This document shows, piece by piece, positions 55,301 to 64,000 of a stretch of 64,000 nt of DNA (position 1 is the first letter of the stretch; each line of letters opens with the position of its first letter). Origin of the DNA: Euphorbia lathyris. Taxonomy: Eukaryota > Streptophyta > Magnoliopsida > Malpighiales > Euphorbiaceae. The notes below the pieces were generated by a model. That model made no database searches, was not told where the DNA came from, and saw only the letters and a program-made list of their open reading frames with translations. The stretch spans positions 90,343,501-90,407,500 of the forward strand of contig NC_088915.1 in NCBI RefSeq assembly GCF_963576675.1, read 5' to 3'. Made by a program: the position numbers and the translations under genes.

Positions 55301-57883
55301 CTATATACATCATCTAAAACGGTGTCGCTTTCTTCCTTGAAGTGCCTATCAATTCCAAGTTTTTTCAAGTTGTCAAGCATAGACACCCGACTGTAGATAT
55401 CCATTGGATACAGGGATGGAACTGAAAAGAAACAAAAAAAATGAAAAAAAATCAACAAAGACGTAAAGTTGTACATAGTAAATAAATAAACCTTACGTGT
55501 ATGCTTGTGATTTTTATGTAATCAGAAGACGTTTGAGATTTAGTGGCGAATCCAGAATTTAAAAGAGGGTAAAATTCTACGTAAAAAAATTTTAGACAAA
55601 AAATGTAAAATTATTCAATTTTTTATGACAAAAAATATAAAATTGTTCAATTTTTGGTGACAAAAAATGTAAAATCGTTCAATTGTTATGCATTATTTTC
55701 ATGATTTTTCTTTATAAAAAACGTAAATTATAATGTTTCCGACTCGTAATCATCCATTTCCGGGATTCTCGGGTTGTTACGCATCAAATATCCCTAACGT
55801 TTTGGTTCAGGTGCAATTTTAACCTTAACATCTAAAATGGTGCAATTTTACCCCTAACGTTTGTAGCCAAAAGCAATTTTATCCCTAACGTTGATAAATT
55901 GGATCAATTTCAGACACTATTATAAAATACAGTCATTTTTTCTTTATTTTGCACTAATTGCATATCAATTTTGTAATTTTGCACCAATTTTACCCCTAAC
56001 GTTGATAAATTGGATAAATTTCAGACATTATTATTCACGACCGAGAAGACAGTTTGATGAATTATTTCTCAAATTGACCCAATTTATCAACGTTAGGGTA
56101 AAATTGCATTTGGCTTCCAACATTAGGGATAAAATTGTACCATTTTAGACGTTAGGGATAAAATTGCTCCTGATCCAAAACATTAGGGATATTTTTGCAT
56201 TTTAATCCTTATTTTTGGACTAAATTTTTTTATTTTTTTTAATTGGGGTGGGGGGAGGGGGTGGAATGCCCCTTTGACCCCCTTTCATTTCTGAAGTTGT
56301 TAACGGTCATTTTTACGGTATCAATCTAAAAAATGCTCATTTTTAACAAAACAATTATCGTAGTTATCTTTTGGTCGTTAACAAAAAACCTTAAGCATAC
56401 ATTTAATAATTCGTGTAATCACATGTTTTGTTTAAGGATTATAGCCATATTTGGATATTGTGGTACCTAAAATCTTATCTTTTTACCTCTATGATATCAT
56501 TTGCTAACATTTGCCCGTAAGATATTCCTATATGTGACATTTAACCAATTTTTTTTACGAAAAATTAACTGATTTGTTAATTTTTACCACATGATATAAA
56601 TTTTGACACGTGACATGTATACATGACAAATGTTTTTTTTTTCTTCATATAGACTTAATACGTGGATAATTAAGGAATCAATTTTTTTCTTATTTATCCG
56701 CATATTAAAAATAAGAAAAAAAGTTTTTAGTAAGGAATCAATTGTTTTTAGTACTTTAAAAAGTTTACCCATTTCTGCATTGAAAATAAATCACGTGCTG
56801 TATCGAAAAAATAAAAGGAAAATGGAAAATTAATTGAGAAATACGTGGGATCTCTATGGAGTCGTATCAGAACACTAACGGGATCCTCACGGGGCAGGAA
56901 TATCTATCCCGTTCATGTCCCCTTTCCACTAGCGGCCGCCAAAACAATCCCCATTCCAATTGGGGATTCCACGTTCTTGTCGGGACAAATCCCGACAGGG
57001 ACGGGAATCCCTGTCCCGTTTAAATAAGTAAAGACCATTGAAAAAAATATCGCGTACCTGCAGAATCGAATTTTTCGACTAACGAATTCAAGTAATCGAA
57101 GCATTTTTCATCACGAAGCTGAAGAAAAGCAGCAGCAGTAGTAGAAGGTGAATTAAAAAGAGAACCATTACTTCTCTGATACTTAATAATCTCATTCCAA
57201 TGATGTTCATAAGATCCTCCAATCAATCCTTCCGCAACACAAGCAACGTCTTTTAAATTGTTCGATTGTATCTTCAAATCTCGTTCGCGACACATTTTGC
57301 GAACCAAACACGAATCCATAGGGATATTTAACCCCAAATTAACTCCGGCGTACTCAACCATACCAGCAAACACGATATCAAACCCGAACGGAGAATTCTG
57401 ATGGTGATCAGCGACAGCCCAGAGGTTATTAGCGATGAAATCTAGACCTTTATCGACGAGTTGTGGAGCCGTACTCCAAGTTTTAAGAGCAAGGATTGCA
57501 GCTAATGTTGAAGTAAGTGACTCTTTGATTAGTAACGGATGCGTTGGATTAAACGCCCATGATCCGTCCGGATGTTGATTCTCTAAAAGCCAGTTTAGAG
57601 ATTTCGGGAATTGAGGAACAACGTCGTTTGTTTTCGACGGTATCATTGCGACCCAGGCCGTGTCGTATGATGAAATTGGTAGCGGTAGCGGGAGTTCCAC
57701 GTTTAACGCCTCTTTCAATCGTGTTGTGATTGGGTTTTTTTCTGCTATAGATATAGTGTTTGGTTTATTGTACTGCCGAGCAGACAGGCCCGTGCTGCTG
57801 CGGCTGCCGCTAACCGACAGGCCCGGGCTGCTGCTGCTGCATTCTTTGGCGATATTGGGAGGGGTTGAGCAGGACAGCAACAT
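49338..57883 (-). CDS. KSL: ent-Kaurene-synthase-like class I diterpene synthase, 10 exons
   Basis: Class I diterpene synthases of the TPS-e/KS type ionise copalyl-type diphosphates in plastids; the KS member makes ent-kaurene for gibberellins. Exons, all with GT-AG borders: 57883-57058, 55421-55301, 54062-53965, 53042-52837, 52689-52580, 52028-51930, 51837-51612, 51200-51060, 50986-50741, 49646-49338. They total 2382 nt and encode 793 residues with no internal stop, close to the usual KS length. The Ser-rich first ~45 residues fit a plastid transit peptide. [18 protein letters not shown] and [15 protein letters not shown] mark the N-terminal domains, which lack a DXDD motif. DDFFD is at about 538-542 and NDQVSVKRE at 685-693 supplies the second metal site. 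Val at about 648 (SFALGPVVQ) replaces the Ile usual in KS. Exon 1 is unusually long, suggesting lost 5' introns. Product unknown. Confidence 0.9.
49694..49775 (-). repeat. Extra copy of the exon 9 tail within intron 9
   Basis: About 82 bp matches the exon 9 end plus the start of its intron (50698-50780): GATTATAATAGAATT and ACTTGATCATTTGTGAGT are in both. On the minus strand it still reads [10 protein letters not shown], which includes the metal-binding NDxxS core. A copia remnant lies between the two copies. It has lost the exon's donor context, so it is probably not spliced in. Confidence 0.7.
49776..50664 (+). mobile_element. Copia-type retrotransposon remnant in intron 9
   Basis: A decayed Ty1/copia RNase H region reads on the plus strand, antisense to the host gene: [20 protein letters not shown], then DADWATY, FCVFLG, and in another frame SWKIKKQEQ and [13 protein letters not shown] polypurine-like CTGAAGGGAGGTAATAAG at about 50551-50568 follows. 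It is flanked by two similar ~100-bp sequences (49776-49875 and 50565-50664) that look like short or partial LTRs. Stops and frameshifts are frequent; integrase, protease and gag are missing. Confidence 0.7.
51201..51611 (-). other. Intron 7 of the diterpene synthase gene
   Basis: This is AT-rich intron sequence between exons 7 and 8. No mobile element boundary is recognised. Confidence 0.7.
52086..52510. mobile_element. MITE in intron 5, GTCGGACAA family, copy 1
   Basis: The left end (TTATTTCACGCTGATTGTCCGG, TAATAGTGCTCCGTAAACTAGGGTGAAATCGG) is mirrored by the right (CGATTTTACCCTAATTTACAAAGCACTATTAC, CAATCAACGTGAATTAATGC). It contains GTCGGA(C/T)AAAGATTAT segments that can pair with each other. 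A larger relative is in intron 3 at 53119-53882. Confidence 0.6.
53119..53882. mobile_element. MITE in intron 3, GTCGGACAA family, copy 2 with long stem
   Basis: It shares TTATTTCACGTTGATTGTG and GTGAAATCGGATAAA with the intron 5 copy. About 170 bp around 53395-53560 (GTCGGACGGTTTTCATCTGA, CACCACCTACATAACTCGAG, AACGACAAAAACGTGACC-type) is mirrored at 53680-53850. An intronic RNA containing it would fold into a long stem-loop. Confidence 0.6.
54544..55090. mobile_element. TAGTCCCTATATTTTG MITE in intron 2
   Basis: This is a full-length 547-bp member of the family at 10597-11149 and 14736-15287, more diverged, with ends GAGTAATTAATTTATTAG and CTAATAAATTAACTACCC. It sits within intron 2 of the diterpene synthase gene. 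Confidence 0.75.
55784..56205. mobile_element. MITE in intron 1, 7294 family, rearranged
   Basis: The left end ATCAAATATCCCTAACGTTTTGG and the right end CCAAAACATTAGGGATATTTTTGC are inverted. The blocks TTGATAAATTGGATCAATTTCAGACA and TTACCCCTAACG occur twice inside (55884 and 55996), so part of the element was duplicated and the rest deleted. Confidence 0.6.
56206..57057. other. Remainder of intron 1, with a GC-rich island
   Basis: 56845-57020 is strikingly GC-rich for this region (ACGGGATCCTCACGGGGCAG, GACAGGGACGGGAATCC). Short inverted phrases such as CCCGTT/AACGGG and GGGGATTCC/GGAATCC occur. It resembles repetitive GGGGACGGG-type transposon ends seen also at 13515 and 42450, not an exon. 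Confidence 0.45.
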
Positions 57884-57971
57884 TTTTTTGGGGGGAATTT
57901 TGATTTGGGGGAAAGAAAGAGAGAGAAGATAAAAAAAACTTAGTGTTATGTAATTAATGGTGTGACATTAA

Positions 57972-58013
57972 TATATATATGGGCACTTCGTGTATATATA
58001 TATATATATATAT
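57972..58013 (-). promoter_or_regulatory. Putative promoter region of the diterpene synthase gene
   Basis: A TATA-like CCATATATATATTA lies about 90 bp upstream of the ATG at 57883, with a pyrimidine-rich leader (TCTTCTCTCTCTTTCTTTC) between. A (TA)n microsatellite at about 57991-58013 makes the exact TATA position ambiguous. No other control element is recognised. Confidence 0.4.
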
Positions 58014-58230
58014 AGTATTAAAACTATATAATAAAAAAATGAAGTGTCATATGGCTGCTAAAGTTCAAGTCCGACTGACAGTCATGGCTGCCTGCGCATT
58101 TTATTAATATATTTAAAGAGGTTTGATGGGATGAAATTACGAGGAACTTTATTTTTTGTTTTTTAATATGAAAATGTCTAGATTCCTTGCATACGAAAAC
58201 AACTAAGTACAATAAAAAACGGAAAGGATA
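58014..58230. repeat. Upstream segment similar to 63150-63330
   Basis: TATATAATAAAAAAAT, TGGCTGCT(A/T)A, GACAGT(C/T)A(T/A)GGCTGCC, TTAATAT(A/T)TTTAAAGAG and TTTGAT(G/T)(G/T)(G/A) occur in the same order in both segments. This is a diverged direct duplication about 5.1 kb apart. It may mark a duplicated and mostly lost gene promoter or an unrecognised repeat. Confidence 0.55.
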
Positions 58231-58515
58231 TAAAATCTACAATAGAACGAAACGACTATAAAAAAACATAAATAGTCATTAAATGTATAAAACACATAAA
58301 AAAAACAATAACATGTGTACTTAATTGAAATTTAAAATTCACACAAAAACAATTGCAATCAAATCTTCATCATTTAGGCCCTTCTGAATATTCAGATCTG
58401 AGTCATTTATTTTGTTGCAATCACGTAGATATATTGATCCACGTATAAAATAAATCGCTTCCGCTTTTACTGAATAGCATAATAATAGAGAGCAGATACA
58501 ATTCAAATGAATACA

Positions 58516-59690
58516 GGAGTTTTTATATTAAGCACCGGGTCTTTCATGTCACTCGAAGGACCCTCAATTCACAGTTGGACACATGTATTCTGATCCCACG
58601 TAATAATTAAAATAGTGGGGCCCTCTTATAATATACGTAGGTCCATGTTACACGTGTCAAAATATGTATGGAAGGTCTTCCATTCGACATGGAAAACCGA
58701 GTGCTTCTAATAATTTGCCCGAATACAGAGATCCAATAAACTATATAAACATTGACTAAAAAGAAAATACAGTAAATGTAACCTGGTGAGAGGAGGATGA
58801 AGAAACTTCCTTCTTCCTCCTCAAAGTAGATCCACAAAAGAGATAAAAGCTTGAACACCTTCACAGAAAAACGTAACATAATTATCTAAATAATCACTCA
58901 ACTTCAATTAATGTTTTAATAAAATGATTGTTGACGACCTTAAAATCCAAAAAATCCAAAAATTGGTGATAATAATCACTCAAATTACCCCTAGTTATAT
59001 ACATAAAAAAATTTATCTTTTAATTTTAAATTTAATCTAATTAATTTTAATGAAGTTTTTGAACTACATATACACCGAAATTAATATACTTGAAAAAATA
59101 TATTATTAATTTTCTTAAATTGTAATTAATTTTTTCTTCATTTTTTTAATATAATATTTTTAAACGAACATTAAGGAATTTTATAATGATAGTCTTACTC
59201 CTATTTTAATAATTTTTGAAATATTTTTCATTCATTTTTTTAGTCAATAAATTTTACGTTATTAAATTAAAGTTCTATAAATATATAAAAATTAATAAAT
59301 CAATTAATTTATATTGGAGATTGTGATTAGGTAGGAAAAAAGAAAAAAATATAAAATAGAAAAAATAGATATTTTATTATTAAAACATAAAGTAAAGGGT
59401 AATTTTGGTATTTTAAAATTTATTTAATATAATTTGACCATTGACTCAAGCATAAGGACTAAGGAGTTCACAAAAACAAAAACTGAAGGACTATATAATT
59501 ATTTTTAAAAACATAGGGACTAAGTAGCGTATTAAGTAAAAGCACAAGCACCTTATAACTATTTACCTTATTATAAAAGACCATACTATTTTAATTATTA
59601 CATAGTGTCACAATACACGTATCCAAATGCAAATTGGGGATCCTCTGAGTTACATGGAAGACCCGGTGTTTAATATAAGAACTCCCTATT
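58516..59690. mobile_element. TIR element about 1.2 kb
   Basis: The left end GGAGTTTTTATATTAAGCACCGGGTC is mirrored by GACCCGGTGTTTAATATAAGAACTCC at the right. The inverted similarity extends about 70 bp (TTGGACACATGTATTC / CACGTATCCAAATG). The inside has no recognisable protein; 59000-59400 is simple A/T-rich sequence. No TSD was confirmed. Confidence 0.65.
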
Positions 59691-59719
59691 ATAAATAGTT
59701 TTGATGATTTCGAATCTCT

Positions 59720-60763
59720 GACCATCCCAAATCTTTATACGTTTATTTTTTAATTACTGTACTCGTCCTATTACCTTAACGAGTATAGTTTTTTCATCCC
59801 ATATCCGTCCCATTTAATTCACAAGTACCCTTACCCGTTAAGAATCAGTACATAAAACAAAAAATATTATAAATTTAATAAATCATTCATCTAAAATTTG
59901 AATAAATTGAACCTTAATCAATAAGAATAAAGTACTTTAATGGTATCACTCAATTGTTGAAGAACACAAGGTCGGGGTTTGAATATCACATCTTGCATCT
60001 AAAGGATAATAATATTATTTAATATATAAAATATTTATGACGGATAACAGGTTCCGGATACCTTAGGTGGTATTCTCATATCCATCACGGGTAATGGTTT
60101 TGATCTCATACCTGTTTCATACCCTTTTGTGCAGGGTACAGATAGTCCTATTAGGATCAGGTAGTGTCGAATACTAGGGATGGCAATAGGTAGGGTACCC
60201 GCGGGTAATGTCAATCCTAAACCCTTAACTTTTTATTTTTTAATTATTCGTACCCATCCCATTACCCTAACGGGTATGCTTTTTGCATCTCATACCCGTC
60301 CCATTTAATTCGCAGGTACCCGCGGGTACTCTTACCCGTTAAGAATCAATAAATAAAACAAAAAATATTATAAATTTAACGAAGTATAAATTTAATAAAT
60401 CATCTATTTAAAAATTGAACAAATTGAACATTAATTAATAAGAATAAATTAGCTCAGTGGTATCACTCAATGATTGAAAAACAAAAAGTTGAGGTTCAAA
60501 TCTCACGTCTTACATCTAAAAAACAATGATATTTATTAATATATAAAAAATTATGATGGGTAAATGGTACCCTGGGGGGTATTCCCATATCTGTCACATT
60601 ATCCTAACATGTAATAGTTTTGATCTCATACCCGTCTCATACCCTTTTATACAGGGTACGTGTAGTCTCATTAGGATCGGGTAGTGCCGGATACCCACAG
60701 GTACAGTACCTATTGCCATCCTTACCGAATACTCGTAAGTACAATACCTGTTGTCATCCCTAA
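59720..60763. mobile_element. Older hAT-type MITE, split by a younger relative
   Basis: The outer sequence resembles the inner element in the same order (CCCATCCCATTACC-like, CCCGTTAAGAATCA, TATAAATTTAA, GGGTA(A/C)CCT, ATTAGGATC(G/A)GGTAGTG). It ends GTTGTCATCCCTA at 60763. Its left end is eroded. Confidence 0.6.
60175..60724. mobile_element. hAT-type MITE nested in its relative
   Basis: Inverted ends TAGGGATGGCAATAGGTA and TAAGGATGGCAATAGGTA bound a 550-bp element. The 8-bp TSD is TCGAATAC (60167-60174) against CCGAATAC (60725-60732), one mismatch. This end type with 8-bp TSD is typical of hAT elements. Confidence 0.8.
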
Positions 60764-62031
60764 TCCAAACTACTCCTATTAGTATTATGAATAGTTTCAA
60801 ATCGTATTTTCAATAAATTAAGTTAGAGATGGTTAATTATGGTCTATTTGGTTCAGCTGCTAACCGATAGTTGTTAATTGATGTAGTGAGTTGTTTTCTG
60901 CTATTGTTATGGTATTGTTATTATTTTAATTATTATTAGTGTTTTGTAAAATAATAAAATGACCAAGATTCTAATATTAAAGAAGACAGGTTTTATACTT
61001 GAGCAAGTAAGAACTTCATTTTAATATATTTTATGAATTATGTAATAATATTCTAAGACACGTGCAATTCAACTTCTACATTTAACCTACTTTCATTTTG
61101 CAACCGAGTGATCAATTGATTACATTTTACGAAAGTTTAAAGGATTAACTGAATATTTTATATAAATTGAGGAGGCTATTAAAAGACTTTGAAAATTCGG
61201 AACGCAGTCAATTTTTTTTTTGATAAATTCAAGGGGGGCAAATGATGTATCAAGTCTTTATTAATTTTTTTTTATAAAAATAATAATTAATTAATACCAT
61301 GTGTTCTAATAAAACGGTACAATGTTCCTCTATATTTGACTTTTTGTTTTTTTAAGGTTGGATTTTTTGAAAAAACGTATATAAAAATTTTCAAAATGTG
61401 AAAAGAACCATTTAATTATTTGTTTTTCCTTTTTAAATTCAGCTTAATTTATTTCTTTTTTTTTAAATATACTTTATTTCTTTTTAATATATGACATTTT
61501 CGATTTTGACTCTCTGTTCTATTTTTCTCAGAATTTACGCACAATGCGTTTTATATTAAAGAGAAAGAAAATTTTCTACTCTATCCGGATGTGATTCGAA
61601 CCAATGACGTCCCTAGTCATAGGTATAGGTATGACCAGTGGCGAAGCCAGGATTTGAGACTTGGGGGACTAATTTTAGTTACGTAGTTTGTGGTAATTTT
61701 TTAAACTCCAGCCCGTCGGGGTTGGAAAATTTCTTTTAGCATCCAACATGATAAAACTGCTTCATTTTGCCCAAAGTGAAAAGCGTGAACATATTTAATT
61801 TTCTATATGTTCAATGTTGATTTCCTAAACTAAAACACCTAAATTTTTATAGTTTTTGTGTGTTGAATGTAAAAAAATTAAAACTTCTAAGCCTAAAAAA
61901 AGTAGAAATATTTAATGTTTCATAAATCTAACATTAATTTCTTAAAAATTACATTTGGAAAAAAAACTTTAAAAGAGTTGTAGGAAAAAAATCAATTAGG
62001 ATAAATAAAAGCGAAAAAATGAGACTGGAGA
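60764..62031. other. AT-rich DNA with MITE relics
   Basis: A relic of the MITE family seen at 14270-14640 lies at about 60960-61260. A repeat beginning AGTGGCGAAGCCAGGATTTGAG starts at 61637; a similar AGTGGCGAATCCAGAATTT occurs in intron 1 at 55542. No gene is seen. Confidence 0.4.
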
Positions 62032-62205
62032 GTGCAAATATCCCACATGTACAGGGAAGGAAACAGAGTCGCTGACCGTCTAGCTAGCCTAGCTGACCAA
62101 AATTTTCTTGGCTGTCATATTTTATCTAGATGTCCTCAGGCTGTTAATGATATAATTATCGATGACATAGCGAGCGTCTCTTTCCCAAGAGTATGTAATG
62201 TGTAA
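62032..62205 (+). pseudogene. LINE fragment: end of RNase H domain
   Basis: The open frame reads HMYREGNRVADRLASLADQN and on to a stop at 62203-62205, matching the C-terminus of a plant LINE ORF2 RNase H. It is followed by about 60 bp of 3' UTR ending in a TAATAATAAAATAAAT tail. The rest of the element is absent, which is typical of severe 5' truncation during target-primed reverse transcription. Confidence 0.75.
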
Positions 62206-62341
62206 TGGTGTTTTTAGACCGTTTTGGCCTCCTTTTTAATAATAAAATAAATAGAAAGTCAAATTACAAAAAAATGGTCTTTGTCGTTTCTATTTGTCAA
62301 GAAAATAGATTGTGGACAATTAGATAAGGTGTTTATGGGGT

Positions 62342-63111
62342 GGGTAAATTACACTAATGATCACTGAACTTTATACCATTAAATTAAAAGGCTGTTGCAT
62401 TTTCAACAATTTCTTAATTTGACGTTAAGTTGAAATTTGAGAATAGAGAGTTAAAAATCAGCTCCAAGAGCCTCCTCTTAATGGCTCCTCAAATCATTAA
62501 GGCGCGTTTTTTTTACTAAATTGAACTGAACTGAATTCTATATAATCTTTTAAAAATAGCAATAATTAAAATAAAAAATTTATAAAAATAATAATGATTC
62601 TAATAATAATAATGAAAAAATAATTATAATTATAATAAGTAATGATAAATTACTAAACTGAATTAAATGCTATTGAACTGAATTGAACTGATTAATACTG
62701 AAATTAAATAATAAAGAACATGGCCTAAAAGTCTCTCTATCTTTTATATTAATAGAGAACCCCTCTTCACTTCTTAGTGTCTCTTAATTTATTTTTTTTA
62801 CTAATACTTTATTATTGAGGAGTCTCTTTCATCTCTATATTGGTAAATATAACCATAATTAATAATTTTAATAATAAAATAATAAATAAAGAGTGAATAT
62901 GATGAGTATTCTCGGAGATGGTAAATGTCGTTGTAAACAACTTTAATTCTTATAATATTTTCATTTTGAGGTTGTTAACAGTAATTTTGAGGAGGTAATT
63001 AAAATTGAGTGGTCACCGGTGTTAAAAATTATAAAGTTTTTAAAAATTGAAGTTCTATTAACTATAATGTTAAAATTGGTAAAGTTCAGTGGTCATAGGT
63101 GTAATTTACCC
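62342..63111. mobile_element. MITE, GGGTAAATTACAC family, enlarged copy
   Basis: The ends GGGTAAATTACACTAATGATCACTGAAC and GTTCAGTGGTCATAGGTGTAATTTACCC are inverted. It is longer (770 bp) than the copy at 6442-6981; 62460-62930 seems to be another AT-rich insertion (AAGAGCCTCCTCTTAATGGCTCC start). Confidence 0.65.
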
Positions 63112-63334
63112 TACACAGTTATGGCCAGTAGCTTAAAATAATACACAGTATTGTTTCTATATAATAAAAAAATAAAATCTCAATTGGCTGCTTAGTTGAA
63201 GCGTGACAGTTAAGGCTGCCTTTGGCACTGTGCGGTGACGTTTCAAAGATTAAATAAAAAACAAATTTATATTAATATTTTAAAGAGATTTGATTTGATT
63301 TGTTGAAATTATAAATGGAATAAGCAATTAATAA

Positions 63335-64000
63335 ATTATCTTGCACTACCTCTACTATGAATGTGGTATGTTTGGCCATACCCTTGAGGGTTGTCCTAAG
63401 AGGAGGAAGGACGTGGAGGAGTTGGTGCAACCTATCATAGGCGAAGCTGAGAAGAGTCAAGGGGAAGTAAGGAGCTTTGGCCCATGGATGCTTGCCAAGA
63501 GGCCAGTGAGAAGGAAGCCACGGGTTAATGTTAATGCTAATCATTCACCAGATATCAGTACGAAGATGACTACTCTCCAGATTGCTCCTGAGATCAAGGT
63601 CAGACCCCCGGATATTAAGAAGGGGATTGAGACTCGAGTGGACTCAGCTTCGGGTTCCGGGTCAAGGTTCGGTGTTTTGTCTATGGAGGAAGATCAAGAC
63701 TCGGATCCTTCTGATAAGCAGATTGATTTAAGCATGCCTGGTCTGGAGTCGGTAGAGCATGCCTCTAGTCTGGGTAATTCTATTAATCCTCTCTTTGTCT
63801 CTAATGCTTCTGCTAAAGGCAAAGAGATTCCCCAGTCTATCCTGTCAGCTGGGAAGGGTTTGAGTAGGGAGGCGAGTACTCTACATCCTCCTGTTGATGC
63901 TCCTATTAGTAAGACTATAGGAGTGAGTAAGTTAAACATGAAGAATCCCAAAGGGAAACCTAAAAAGAACCTTCATGGTTTGAATTCTTTGGATAAAAGG
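63335..64000 (+). pseudogene. LINE ORF1 fragment, runs off window
   Basis: The frame is open from 63335 to the window end. It begins at the zinc knuckle of a plant LINE ORF1, YYECGMFGHTLEGCP, with the first Cys of the CX2CX4HX4C pattern replaced by Tyr. A polar Ser/Lys/Pro-rich C-terminal part follows (FGPWMLAKRPVRRKP, FGVLSMEEDQDSDP, then a Lys-rich end), as usual before ORF2. The N-terminal DUF4283 part is missing: AT-rich flank directly precedes 63335, so the copy is 5' truncated. ORF2 may follow outside the window. It is clearly GC-richer than its flank. Confidence 0.7.

Noticed and set aside
56845..57027. GC-rich piece of intron 1 as an additional exon
   Set aside because: Exon 1 and exon 2 join in frame without it, and the text resembles GGGGACGGG-type transposon repeats found elsewhere in the window.

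Overview
The window looks like nuclear DNA of a flowering plant, most likely a eudicot. It is very AT-rich, has intron-split genes with GT-AG borders, and is packed with plant transposons: MULE, hAT, L1-type LINE, a copia remnant and many MITEs. The host-type genes recognised are an ent-kaurene-synthase-like diterpene synthase, a DRM-type DNA methyltransferase, a DUF506 protein, a receptor-like pseudokinase and an M1 aminopeptidase. All but the first are broken or partial. I cannot name the species; the diterpene synthase would fit Malpighiales, but that is only a guess.

Layout. 0-6 kb: a MULE with a broken mudrA-like gene sits inside a small hAT element, and both have perfect target-site duplications (TSDs). 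6-11.5 kb: MITEs, several nested. 11.5-15.5 kb: a long palindromic element followed by MITEs; a second copy of the same block lies at 40.7-43.5 kb. 16.9-20.3 kb: a 5'-truncated LINE on the minus strand. 20.9-24.5 kb: a ~150-bp tandem array running into an inverted repeat made of two DRM methyltransferase pseudogenes. 26-30.4 kb: an RNase H relic, a Pack-MULE carrying a pseudokinase fragment, and a DUF506 pseudogene. 31.2-36.6 kb: a LINE inserted in a MITE and itself interrupted by a MULE-type element. 37-40.7 kb: an LTR-like sequence, a single aminopeptidase exon and a LINE ORF1 fragment. 43.5-49 kb: hairpins, a 148-bp minisatellite and MITEs. 49.3-57.9 kb: an apparently intact ten-exon diterpene synthase gene on the minus strand, its introns loaded with MITEs and a copia relic. 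58-64 kb: more TIR elements, a nested hAT pair and two LINE fragments, the last running off the window.

The only gene that looks functional is the diterpene synthase. I assembled ten exons totalling 2382 nt (793 codons plus stop) with no internal stop and with DDFFD and NSE/DTE-type motifs. The most unusual locus is the DRM inverted repeat at 21976-24418. Its arms are about 1.15 kb, about 96% identical where I compared them, and separated by 144 bp. A TATA-like promoter lies outside one arm. If transcribed it would give a long hairpin RNA matching a de novo DNA methyltransferase gene, so it could be an siRNA source acting on the RNA-directed DNA methylation machinery. That function is inference.

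All coordinates and splice sites were read by eye; no alignment, search or folding was run.
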